7,246 nucleotides of DNA, taken from NCBI GenBank assembly GCA_017454425.1, contig JAFTCZ010000004.1, forward strand, positions 1 through 7,246, written 5' to 3'. Below are positions 1-6,407 of this stretch, piece after piece. The notes beneath the pieces are model-generated. The model ran no database searches and was not told the origin of the DNA. It was given only the letters and a program-made list of their open reading frames with translations. Source of the DNA: Clostridia bacterium (GTDB lineage Bacteria > Bacillota_A > Clostridia > Christensenellales > UBA1242). The position numbers were made by a program, and so were the translations under genes. Within the stretch, counting starts at the first letter, position 1, and the number at the start of each line of letters is the position of its first letter.

Positions 1-1
1 C

Positions 2-30
2 TTGACAAAATAGTCTTAATTGTGTAAACT
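2..30 (+). promoter_or_regulatory. SigA-type promoter of the rplM-rpsI operon
   Basis: A perfect -35 hexamer, TTGACA (2-7), is followed after 17 bp by TAAACT (25-30), which matches the -10 consensus at 4 of 6 positions. The predicted start is near 37, giving an approximately 80-nt leader before rplM. Its place directly upstream of a ribosomal protein operon supports the call. The start site itself is inferred. Confidence 0.7.
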
Positions 31-36
31 AAATAA

Positions 37-117
37 GTCTATTTTCTAATTTAACGAATTAGCCCCTCGCAAAAATTGTTGTAGGCAAATTAAAAATTTT
101 TTGGAGGACTTTAGGTC
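37..117 (+). promoter_or_regulatory. rplM 5' leader, possible autoregulatory RNA
   Basis: This untranslated leader contains a perfect 6-bp hairpin: CTAATT (46-51) pairs with AATTAG (57-62) around the loop TAACG. A CCTC at 65-68 is complementary to GAGG (104-107) within the rplM ribosome binding site, so a structure hiding the binding site is possible. L13 leaders that mediate feedback control are known upstream of rplM in Bacillota. I cannot match this sequence to that family by eye, so the regulatory role is inferred from position and from these two elements. Confidence 0.35.
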
Positions 118-558
118 ATGAAAACATTTATGCCAAAAGAGGCAGAGATTGAGAGAAAGTGGTGGGTTGTAGATGCCACCAACATTCCACTTGGCAGACT
201 AGCAAGTCAAGTTGCTAATGTTTTGCGAGGGAAAAACAAACCAACATATTCTACACATATGGATATGGGTGACTATGTAATTATTGTTAATTCTGACAAA
301 GTTGCGCTTACCGGCAACAAGCTAGAAGACAAATATCTTCGTTATCACACACTTTATCCGGGCGGAGATAAGCAAATTCAATACAAAAAGTTGATGAAAG
401 AAAACAGCCCAAAAGCAATTGAGCACGCAGTAAAAGGTATGTTGCCAAAAAACACTTTGGGACGCAAAATGTATCGCAAACTATTTGTATATGCTGGTGC
501 AACACACAATCACCAAGCACAAAACCCACAACCATTAAATGTAAAGGGAGGCAGATAA
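118..558 (+). CDS. rplM: 50S ribosomal protein L13 (uL13)
   Basis: This is L13 of the large ribosomal subunit, an early-assembling protein that binds 23S rRNA. The 146-residue length is normal for the family. Recognisable stretches are KWWVVDATNIPLGRLAS (residues 14-30), the LRGKNKPTYS segment (36-45), YPGGDK (80-85) and the family signature around AVKGMLPKNTLGRKMYRKL (104-122). The usual HSGYPGG is here HTLYPGG. The ATG at 118 lies 10 nt after GGAGG (103-107), which favours it over the internal Met at residue 5. The next gene, rpsI, begins 3 bp after the stop and its ribosome binding site lies inside the last rplM codons, the classic rplM-rpsI arrangement with likely translational coupling. 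Arginine codons are mixed (AGA, CGA, CGC, CGT), unlike the next gene. Confidence 0.98.
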   Translation: MKTFMPKEAEIERKWWVVDATNIPLGRLASQVANVLRGKNKPTYSTHMDMGDYVIIVNSDKVALTGNKLEDKYLRYHTLYPGGDKQIQYKKLMKENSPKAIEHAVKGMLPKNTLGRKMYRKLFVYAGATHNHQAQNPQPLNVKGGR

Positions 559-561
559 TTT

Positions 562-972
562 ATGGCTAAAACCGCAATAAAGAAAGACATGTCAACACCA
601 GCAACTGGTCGTCGTAAATCATCTGTTGCTCGTGTACACATCACCGAAGGTAACGGAAAAATAATAATTAATGACAAAGATATTGAACAATACTTTGGTC
701 TTGACACACTTAAACAAATTGTTCGTCAACCACTTGTTCTTACAAATAACACAGACAAACTTGACATTAAGGTTAATGTTTATGGTGGTGGTGTTAGTGG
801 TCAGGCAGGTGCAATTCGTCACGCAATTGCTCGTGCATTGGTAAAATACAACGAAGAAAACAAAGCTGTGCTTAAGACAGCAGGGCTTCTTACTCGTGAC
901 CCTCGTATGAAAGAGCGTAAAAAATACGGTCTTCACAAAGCTCGTCGTGCTGTTCAATTTAGCAAGCGTTAA
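562..972 (+). CDS. rpsI: 30S ribosomal protein S9 (uS9)
   Basis: S9 is a small-subunit head protein whose basic C-terminal tail reaches the P-site tRNA. The 136 residues fit the family, with a short N-terminal extension. Visible family features are [13 protein letters not shown] (15-27), GNGKIIIND, the glycine-rich [36 protein letters not shown], and the conserved end [11 protein letters not shown] with its terminal Ser-Lys-Arg. The ATG follows AAAGGGAGG (543-551) at 10 nt; that site is embedded in the 3' end of rplM. All 12 arginine codons are CGT, a marked bias that fits strong translational selection. The gene is followed by an intrinsic terminator, so it ends its operon. Confidence 0.98.
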   Translation: MAKTAIKKDMSTPATGRRKSSVARVHITEGNGKIIINDKDIEQYFGLDTLKQIVRQPLVLTNNTDKLDIKVNVYGGGVSGQAGAIRHAIARALVKYNEENKAVLKTAGLLTRDPRMKERKKYGLHKARRAVQFSKR

Positions 973-977
973 TATGC

Positions 978-1010
978 AAAAATGCAATCAAATTTTAGGT
1001 TGCATTTTTT
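978..1010 (+). terminator. Intrinsic terminator after rpsI
   Basis: The 10-bp stem AAAAATGCAA (978-987) pairs with TTGCATTTTT (1000-1009) around a 12-nt loop. The right arm runs into a T tract, with a second T6 after one G (1012-1017). It starts 5 bp past the rpsI stop. The A-rich left flank could also make it work in the opposite direction, but no convergent gene is present here. Confidence 0.9.
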
Positions 1011-1030
1011 GTTTTTTGTCATATTTTTGT

Positions 1031-1059
1031 TTGCTTATTCACAAAATATATGTTATCAT
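1031..1059 (+). promoter_or_regulatory. Extended -10 promoter for the second operon
   Basis: TATCAT (1054-1059, 5 of 6 to TATAAT) is preceded by TG at 1051-1052 with one intervening base, making an extended -10 element. TTGCTT (1031-1036) sits 17 bp upstream as a weak -35. It lies between the rpsI terminator and the next gene, with a predicted start near 1066 and a short leader. It would drive the 1090 gene, trxB and glmM, since no promoter or terminator is obvious between those genes. Confidence 0.6.
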
Positions 1060-1089
1060 AAACCTATATTACAGATAAGGAGAAATTAA

Positions 1090-2151
1090 ATGTTTGATTT
1101 AACATGCATATTAACAGTATTTGCATTTTTATTGATAGCAGTTATCTTTTTGATTATGAGTTTGGTTTTGCGTGCAAACATCGTCAAACAAACGGCAAAC
1201 TTGCTTGACAGCAAGTCAAATGATTCTGCAAAAGATGCATTTAATATTATTGAAAGCACAAAAAAATTATTGTGGTATCTTGGTATCACATATCTAACTA
1301 TTGCTCTTGCTATGTTACTTGAAGGAGCATGGGGAATTTTTGAATTGCAAGTATTTAACAACATCTTCATAATCTGCGGTGTTATTTTGTTCTTGTTTGG
1401 CGTATTTTTGACCGCATATGGTGTTTTGGCAATGTTTAACACCAATGACAAAAAGTTTGGTGTATTGCGCAAATCTACACTTGCCACAATATGCAATTTG
1501 GCTGATGGCAAAAAACTGCTAGTTTTAGTTCCAAACACAACATTTGGTGAAGAAGCAGTAAAAGGTGCCGAAAAAATTGATGCTAATCTTGTTTCATCAT
1601 TCCGTATGGCACACGGCAAAGCACTTGATTTTTGCGTTGTTGAAGATGCAAGTGCGTACAAAATTGGTGTTCAATATTTGATGTACAGCAGTATGTTGCG
1701 TGTCAAATATCAAAAAATTACAATCAGTTTTGTCACCGAAAAAGCTTTTGATGCAAGCGTATCAAATATAGAACAAAAAGCCGAACCAGCAAAAGAAAAA
1801 CCCGCTGTTGTTGCGGCAAAGGCAAAAAAAGAAGACGAGGCAGTTGTTTCTGCTGAAAACAAAGAAGCCGCAGTTGCAGAAAAACCAGCAAAAAAAGCAA
1901 AGAAACCAACAAAAAAGGCTGAAAAGCCAGCAAAGAAAGCAGCCGCAAAAAAAGCAGAAAAAACTGAAAAGCCGGTAGTAGAAAAGAAAACAAAGAAAGT
2001 AGAAGACAAGAATGAGAAAGCTGCAAAACCAGCAACAAAAGCACAAAAAACTTCTACCAAAGCACAACCAAAAGCAAAAACTGAAAAAACCACAACCAAA
2101 AAAGCGACAGCCGCACCAAAAACCCAAAAGACAACCAAGGCAAAAAAATAG
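1090..2151 (+). CDS. Unrecognised three-helix membrane protein with Lys/Ala-rich tail
   Basis: I do not recognise this 353-residue protein. Three hydrophobic helices are visible at about residues 4-27, 61-84 and 89-115. Positive charges follow TM1 (R28, K33) and TM3 (K121, K122, R127, K128), suggesting N-outside, C-inside topology. Residues about 120-225 form a soluble, mixed alpha/beta-looking domain with no motif I can name. Residues 231-353 are low-complexity, rich in Lys, Ala, Pro, Thr and Glu, with repeated KPAKKA/KKAEKP-like units. This tail has 40 lysines in 123 residues, no arginine and no aromatic residue, resembling histone H1-like tails. I infer a membrane-anchored cytoplasmic tail able to bind nucleic acid, ribosomes or other acidic partners. 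The ATG follows AAGGAG (1077-1082) at 7 nt. The trxB start is 17 bp downstream, so they are probably cotranscribed. Gene reality is well supported; function is unknown. Confidence 0.88.
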   Translation: MFDLTCILTVFAFLLIAVIFLIMSLVLRANIVKQTANLLDSKSNDSAKDAFNIIESTKKLLWYLGITYLTIALAMLLEGAWGIFELQVFNNIFIICGVILFLFGVFLTAYGVLAMFNTNDKKFGVLRKSTLATICNLADGKKLLVLVPNTTFGEEAVKGAEKIDANLVSSFRMAHGKALDFCVVEDASAYKIGVQYLMYSSMLRVKYQKITISFVTEKAFDASVSNIEQKAEPAKEKPAVVAAKAKKEDEAVVSAENKEAAVAEKPAKKAKKPTKKAEKPAKKAAAKKAEKTEKPVVEKKTKKVEDKNEKAAKPATKAQKTSTKAQPKAKTEKTTTKKATAAPKTQKTTKAKK

Positions 2152-2168
2152 TTGATTGTAGGTAAGAA

Positions 2169-3104
2169 ATGAATACTTATGATATAATTATTGTAGGGGC
2201 AGGGCCAGCAGGAATGACTGCTGGCATTTATGCTGCCCGTGCGGGTATGAAGGTTTTGGTTATCGAAAACAAAGGTCCAGGTGGACAAGTGGCATTAACA
2301 AGCACAATTCAAAACTATCCAGGGGTTGGCAATATTGATGGTTTTATGCTTGGGCAAAACATGTGGGACCAAATGACAGCCTTGGGTGTTGCAACCGAAT
2401 TTCGCACAGTTGACAGCATAGATTTTGAGGCACAGCCAAAAAGAATTGTTGCCGAAGGTGTAACATTTTTTGCTACTGCCATCATATTATCTATGGGTGC
2501 ATCATCAAGAGGATTGGGCGTGCCAAAAGAAAAATTTTATATTGGCAAAGGCTTGTCTTATTGTGCAGTTTGTGATGGTATGCTTTATAAAAATAAAAAT
2601 GTTGCTGTCATTGGTGGTGGCAATAGCGCCCTAGAAGATGTTTTGTATCTTTCAAATATTGCAAAGCACATAACTCTTATCCATCGCCGAGATGGCTTTA
2701 GGGCAGAAGATGCTAGTGTCAAACAAATGTATGCAAAAATTGAAAGCACACCTGGTTTGATTGACTTAAAACTTTGCAAGGTTGTTAGTGAAATAATTGG
2801 TGAAGACAAAGTACAAGGCTTAAAAATTCGTGATGTAAACACAAATCAAACAGAAGAAATTGTGCTTGATGGTGTTTTTGTCGCTATTGGTCGCAGTCCT
2901 CAAACCGAGTTGTTGGACGGAAAAATCAATCTTGATGCACAAGGTTATATAATTACTGACGAAAATATGGCTACTAATATTAGTGGAGTATATGCCGCAG
3001 GTGACATTGTGCACAAAAATTTAAGACAAATTGCAACGGCTATTAGTGATGGTGCCATTGCCGGAACACACGCAAGTGTTTATTGCAAACGCCACAAGAT
3101 TTAG
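2169..3104 (+). CDS. trxB: Thioredoxin reductase (NADPH, FAD)
   Basis: This flavoenzyme reduces thioredoxin with NADPH in the cytoplasm, maintaining thiol redox balance and supplying reductant for ribonucleotide reductase and repair enzymes. At 311 residues it has the usual low-molecular-weight TrxR length. It shows the N-terminal FAD-binding GAGPAG (10-15), the PGGQ segment (37-40), the redox-active CAVC (C132, C135), the NADPH-binding GGGNSA (149-154) and HRRDGFRA (172-179), and the C-terminal FAD motif GVYAAGDI (273-280). The intact CxxC and HRRDxFRA favour a genuine NADPH-dependent TrxR over ferredoxin/flavodoxin-NADP reductase homologues that lose the cysteines. The ribosome binding site is weak (AGG at 2160-2162), so coupling to the upstream gene 17 bp away is plausible. 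glmM starts 29 bp downstream. No thioredoxin gene is in the window. Confidence 0.96.
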   Translation: MNTYDIIIVGAGPAGMTAGIYAARAGMKVLVIENKGPGGQVALTSTIQNYPGVGNIDGFMLGQNMWDQMTALGVATEFRTVDSIDFEAQPKRIVAEGVTFFATAIILSMGASSRGLGVPKEKFYIGKGLSYCAVCDGMLYKNKNVAVIGGGNSALEDVLYLSNIAKHITLIHRRDGFRAEDASVKQMYAKIESTPGLIDLKLCKVVSEIIGEDKVQGLKIRDVNTNQTEEIVLDGVFVAIGRSPQTELLDGKINLDAQGYIITDENMATNISGVYAAGDIVHKNLRQIATAISDGAIAGTHASVYCKRHKI

Positions 3105-3133
3105 AACATATTTTGGTCTTAATAGGAGTAGTC

Positions 3134-4465
3134 TTGCAAAATTTAATATTTGGTACAGATGGGATAAGAGGCATTGCAAACAAGCAAATGTCAGCAAGTC
3201 TCATCTTTTTTGTTGGCAAAAGTTTGGCAATTAGGTTGTTAGAAAATACACAATCATATCGCAAAGTTATGGTGGGACGAGATAACAGGCAATCTAGTGA
3301 TATGCTATTTTGTGCACTATCAGCTGGGCTTATGTCTATGGGCGTTGATGTTGTTGATGTTGGGCTGGTTACAACGCCGGCTTTGTCATATTTATTAAAA
3401 GATGGTGGGTGCGATTATGGTGTTATGATTACGGCAAGTCACAATCCGGCCGAGTATAATGGTATTAAAATTTTTGATAGTTTTGGACATAAAATAATGC
3501 CCGAGCAAGAGCAAAAAATTGTTGATATATACAATAATATGGATTCTTATATATACAGCGGTGATGTTGGCCGCATGTATGACAATAAGGATAAGATATA
3601 TAAATATATAGATAAAATAATAGATAGTATTGGCAATCTTTCATTAAAAGACCGCAAAATTGCCATAGATTGTGCAAATGGTGCCGGCAGCGATATTTTG
3701 CCATATGTTTTCAAAACCTTAATTGATAAATGCGATTGTTACAACTGCAAAACATTGGGTGAGATAAACAAAGATTGCGGTAGCGTGAACACGCAAGAGT
3801 TTTGCAAAATCGTAAAAAACAATTATGATTATGGCTTTGCCTTTGATGGTGATGCAGATAGAATTGTTGTTATATTAAAAGATGGCCAAATTTTAAGTGG
3901 TGAGAAAATATTGTACATTTTGGCAAAATATTATCATTCACAAAACCGCTTAACAAACAACACAGTAATAACAACCATATTAACAAGCATTTGTGTCGAG
4001 CAAGCTTTGCAAAAATTGGGCATCAAAACAATTAGGTGTGATGTAGGTGACAAATATGTTTTTAATGCCATGCAACAGCATAATGCAGTGCTGGGCGGAG
4101 AAGATAGTGGGCATGTGCTTTTGGGTGATATTAACCCAACTGCCGATGCAATGCTTGTTGGTTTAACTTTATTAAAAATATTTGCCGAAATTGACTTTGA
4201 CATACAAGGGTATATACAAGATATTCAACCTTACTATTCATTAAAAGATGATATTTTGGTTAGTGAAAGGCAAAAAAAGCAATTTTTGTTAGGTGTGTTA
4301 AATGATTTTGTGTCTAGTCTTGACAACGAAATGGGAGAAGATGGGCGTTTGCTTGTTAGGGCAAGCGGAACCGAATGTGTTATAAGAGTTTTGTTAGAAG
4401 GGAAAGATAAAGACTTAATGCAAAATATTGCAAAAAAGGTTAAACAAAAGATATTAGATTTATAA
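3134..4465 (+). CDS. glmM: Phosphoglucosamine mutase
   Basis: GlmM interconverts glucosamine-6-phosphate and glucosamine-1-phosphate, feeding UDP-GlcNAc synthesis for peptidoglycan. I place the start at TTG 3134, giving 443 residues: AGGAG (3124-3128) precedes it at 5 nt, and the protein then opens with MQNLIFGTDGIRGIAN as the family does. An upstream in-frame TTG at 3083 would overlap trxB, add 17 atypical residues and lacks a ribosome binding site. The phosphoserine loop TASHNP gives S102, the same number as in E. coli. The metal-binding DGDADR carries D238, D240 and D242. The sugar-binding loop reads GGEDSGH (321-327), where GlmM usually has GGEQSGH. The phosphate-binding loop reads RASGTECVIRV, where RPSGTEP-x-IRV is usual. 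Catalytic residues are intact. The specificity-loop change leaves a small chance of another phosphohexomutase, but the FGTDGIRG start and context-free length favour GlmM. Confidence 0.92.
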   Translation: MQNLIFGTDGIRGIANKQMSASLIFFVGKSLAIRLLENTQSYRKVMVGRDNRQSSDMLFCALSAGLMSMGVDVVDVGLVTTPALSYLLKDGGCDYGVMITASHNPAEYNGIKIFDSFGHKIMPEQEQKIVDIYNNMDSYIYSGDVGRMYDNKDKIYKYIDKIIDSIGNLSLKDRKIAIDCANGAGSDILPYVFKTLIDKCDCYNCKTLGEINKDCGSVNTQEFCKIVKNNYDYGFAFDGDADRIVVILKDGQILSGEKILYILAKYYHSQNRLTNNTVITTILTSICVEQALQKLGIKTIRCDVGDKYVFNAMQQHNAVLGGEDSGHVLLGDINPTADAMLVGLTLLKIFAEIDFDIQGYIQDIQPYYSLKDDILVSERQKKQFLLGVLNDFVSSLDNEMGEDGRLLVRASGTECVIRVLLEGKDKDLMQNIAKKVKQKILDL

Positions 4466-4476
4466 TAAACATTATT

Positions 4477-4505
4477 ACTATCACAAAAACATGTGGTAGT
4501 TTTTT
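4477..4505 (+). terminator. Intrinsic terminator after glmM
   Basis: ACTATCACA (4477-4485) pairs with TGTGGTAGT (4492-4500) as 9 bp including one G-T wobble, around a 6-nt loop, and runs into T6 (4500-4505). It begins 12 bp after the glmM stop and separates the trxB-glmM unit from the heat-shock operon. Confidence 0.88.
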
Positions 4506-4506
4506 C

Positions 4507-4536
4507 TTCAAAATATTTCAAAAATTTTCAAAAAAA
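4507..4536 (+). other. Phased A-tracts (predicted curved DNA / UP-like element)
   Basis: TTCAAAA-type units start at 4507, 4517 and 4527, exactly 10 bp apart. They carry A-tracts of 4, 5 and 7 bases at 4510-4513, 4520-4524 and 4530-4536. A-tracts in phase with the helical repeat are known to bend DNA. The array ends 14 bp before the -35 element of the hrcA promoter, where curved or UP-like sequence can increase promoter strength. The spacing is seen; the effect is inferred. Confidence 0.5.
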
Positions 4537-4550
4537 GTGGTGTTTTTTGG

Positions 4551-4579
4551 TTGACAGAGCATATAATAGGTTATATAAT
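4551..4579 (+). promoter_or_regulatory. Consensus SigA-type promoter of the hrcA operon
   Basis: TTGACA (4551-4556), a 17-bp spacer and TATAAT (4574-4579) match consensus at all 12 positions with ideal spacing. The predicted start, about 4586-4588, falls inside the CIRCE operator, so HrcA binding would block initiation. A very strong core promoter held off by a repressor is the expected design for a class I heat-shock operon. Confidence 0.92.
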
Positions 4580-4580
4580 A

Positions 4581-4607
4581 TTAGCAATCAAACCACAAGA
4601 GTGCTAA
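4581..4607 (+). promoter_or_regulatory. CIRCE operator (HrcA binding site)
   Basis: TTAGCAATC (4581-4589), a 9-bp spacer and GAGTGCTAA (4599-4607) match the CIRCE consensus TTAGCACTC-N9-GAGTGCTAA at 17 of 18 arm positions. The only change is C to A at position 7 of the left arm. The site starts one base after the -10 hexamer and lies immediately upstream of hrcA, so the operon should be repressed by its own first product and released by heat or unfolded protein load through GroEL-dependent HrcA activity. Confidence 0.96.
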
Positions 4608-4630
4608 CAAACATTCAAACTGTTTGCTAA
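4604..4630 (+). promoter_or_regulatory. Possible degenerate second CIRCE-like dyad
   Basis: CTAACAAAC (4604-4612), a 9-bp spacer and GTTTGCTAA (4622-4630) have the same 9-9-9 layout as CIRCE. The right arm matches consensus at 7 of 9 positions and the left arm at 5 of 9; the two arms are complementary at 7 of 9 positions. It overlaps the first CIRCE by 4 bp and is centred 23 bp downstream, about two helical turns. A TGCTAACAA repeat (4602-4610 and 4625-4633) underlies the similarity. It may be a weak accessory HrcA site, or simply a duplicated half-site. Confidence 0.3.
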
Positions 4631-4648
4631 CAATAAAGGAGGTGCAAC

Positions 4649-5743
4649 TTGCAAAGTGAAAATGAAGAATTAAGTCCACGCAAATCTCAAATTCTTTTGA
4701 GCGCGGTCGAAGATTATATTCAGCAAGCCAGCCCAATAACCTCAAGTAATATTCAACACAAATGCCCGTTTGAGTTATCAACTGCAACCCTTCGCAATGA
4801 GTTAAATGCACTTGAGGCGATGGGGTATCTCAAGCAATTGCATACATCAGGTGGCAGGGTTCCTACAAGCAAAGGTTATCGATATTTTGTCAACTCTATG
4901 ATAAAAGATGTACCGCTTGACAAACAGGTGCTAAGTGATATTCAGGGGTTGTTTGATGAACGCACTGTATATCTTGGTGATATGATAAATGATATTGCCA
5001 ATATTGTGTCAAAAGCAACAAATTATCCAACAGTGGTTATGTTAAAGGGGTTTGAAAAATTAATCATTAAAAACCTAAAAATTATACCACTTATGACTGG
5101 GCAAGCGTTAATTTTGATAGAAACAAACAGCGGAGTTATTAACAACTCGATGCCAACCACTGCCGAAACACCAATGCAAACATATATTGATGCCAGCAAT
5201 TTTTTGACAAAAACCTTTGAAGGACAAACTGTGTCTAGCATGATAAAAAACATGAATACCTTTAAGGGCAATATGTCGCAAGAAATTATGGAGTACAAGG
5301 CAATATTCGAGTCATTAATTGGCTCACTTAGCAAAATTGTTGACGAAATTGGCGAGCACAAATTTAGTGCAAAAGGACAACTTAGGTTGCTTGATGTGCC
5401 CGAATATAGCGACCTAAACAAAGCAAAACCAATTATCGAGGCAATAAGCAATCGCAAAGAAATTGAAGAAATATTTACAGAAGATTTGGATAGTGATGTA
5501 TCATTTAAGATTGGTGCCGAAATACCTGTCAAAAATCTTCAAGATTGTGCCATAGCTCGTGCTGATTATTCGGTGGGAGATGAAACCACTGCCAGCATAG
5601 GCATTATTGGTCCACAACGAATGGACTATGCAAAAATTGCAAGTGCATTAAAGTTTGTAGTAGGCGAGTTTAACAACCTTAAGATGTTGTCAAACGCCCA
5701 ACAAAACTCACAAAAAGGAGAGAGAGATGAGCAAAAAGAATAA
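4649..5743 (+). CDS. hrcA: Heat-inducible transcription repressor HrcA
   Basis: HrcA binds CIRCE as a dimer and represses class I heat-shock genes; its folding depends on GroEL. The 364 residues are slightly longer than the usual 340-350. An N-terminal winged helix spans about 8-80, including LSTATLRNELNALEAMGYL (43-61) and the hallmark HTSGGRVPTSKGYRYFV (65-81). The C-terminal domain shows IGAEIPVKNLQDCAIARADY (288-307) and GPQRMDYAKI (321-330). A polar tail, residues about 348-364, accounts for much of the extra length. The start is TTG at 4649, 6 nt after AAGGAGG (4636-4642); no better-placed ATG exists, the first being codon-internal or lacking a binding site. The gene is first in its operon behind promoter and CIRCE, so it is autoregulated. 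Its 3' end overlaps grpE by 17 bp. Confidence 0.97.
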   Translation: MQSENEELSPRKSQILLSAVEDYIQQASPITSSNIQHKCPFELSTATLRNELNALEAMGYLKQLHTSGGRVPTSKGYRYFVNSMIKDVPLDKQVLSDIQGLFDERTVYLGDMINDIANIVSKATNYPTVVMLKGFEKLIIKNLKIIPLMTGQALILIETNSGVINNSMPTTAETPMQTYIDASNFLTKTFEGQTVSSMIKNMNTFKGNMSQEIMEYKAIFESLIGSLSKIVDEIGEHKFSAKGQLRLLDVPEYSDLNKAKPIIEAISNRKEIEEIFTEDLDSDVSFKIGAEIPVKNLQDCAIARADYSVGDETTASIGIIGPQRMDYAKIASALKFVVGEFNNLKMLSNAQQNSQKGERDEQKE

Positions 5744-6398
5744 AAAACGCACTCAACAAGATAAACAAACTAATGTTAATGCACAAGAAGAACATGTTGC
5801 TGCTGATATGTGCAATACTGCAGAAGTGTCTTTTGCAGACGAAGAGCAACTGGTAGCGGGGGAAGAACAAAAACAAGACGAATGTCAAATAGATGATAGT
5901 GATATTGATGTTAACCTAAATAATTCAAACGAACAAGCAATGGAGTTTGATTATTATGAACAACAACTATCAGCCGAAAGGTCAAACCTTGAAATGTACA
6001 AAAATATGGCACAGCAACTGCAGGCCGATTTTGATAATTATCGCAAAAGAAATGCAAACATAGCAAAAGAAAGTAGGCAAGAAGGTGAACTAGATGCAGT
6101 AAAAGCCATGCTGCCTGCATATGATGCACTGGTTGAAGGCATCAAAATGGTAACAGACGAAAACACAAAAACAGGTTTAGAGATGGTTGAAAGAATGTTT
6201 TTGCAGTCATTAAGTTCTCTTAACATTCAACCTATACAGGCTGTTGGTCAAGAGTTTGACCCAAAAATTCACAATGCAATAATGACCGAAGAAGCACAAG
6301 ATGTCGAAGAAGGCATTGTGATAGATGAATTTTCAAAAGGTTTTGTGCGTGATGACGGCACTGTTGTAAGAGTTGCAACAGTAAAAGTCTCAAGATAA
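5727..6398 (+). CDS. grpE: Nucleotide exchange factor GrpE
   Basis: GrpE is the cytoplasmic dimeric co-chaperone that releases ADP from DnaK and can act as a thermosensor. The 223 residues include a variable, acidic, low-complexity N-terminus (about 1-70, after a short KK-rich start). A long coiled-coil helix follows (about 72-125) containing LQADFDNYRKRNANIAKE (98-115). The C-terminal beta domain shows VGQEFDPKIHNAIM (173-186) and SKGFVRDDGTVVRVATVKVS (203-222), both typical of the family. The ATG follows AAAGGAG (5714-5720) at 6 nt, inside hrcA, and overlaps the hrcA end by 17 bp in another frame, so translation is likely coupled. The N-terminal extension is longer than in many GrpEs, but this region varies widely. 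Confidence 0.97.
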   Translation: MSKKNKKRTQQDKQTNVNAQEEHVAADMCNTAEVSFADEEQLVAGEEQKQDECQIDDSDIDVNLNNSNEQAMEFDYYEQQLSAERSNLEMYKNMAQQLQADFDNYRKRNANIAKESRQEGELDAVKAMLPAYDALVEGIKMVTDENTKTGLEMVERMFLQSLSSLNIQPIQAVGQEFDPKIHNAIMTEEAQDVEEGIVIDEFSKGFVRDDGTVVRVATVKVSR

Positions 6399-6407
6399 AA
6401 AACAATT

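Noticed and set aside
1710..2288. A 192-codon minus-strand open frame rich in Phe, Ala and Ser, with two further minus-strand frames over the same region
   Set aside because: It is the antisense reading of the AAA/GCA-rich Lys-Ala tail, which yields TTT and TGC and few stops. It has no plausible ribosome binding site or promoter, and the + strand gene is well supported.
3083..3133. An upstream TTG start for glmM overlapping trxB by 22 bp
   Set aside because: There is no ribosome binding site before it, and the added residues do not resemble the GlmM N-terminus, whereas TTG 3134 has AGGAG at 5 nt and the expected protein start.
5023..5532. A 169-codon minus-strand open frame inside hrcA
   Set aside because: hrcA is a clear HrcA protein across this region; the antisense frame is an AT-rich shadow with no start signals or recognisable product.
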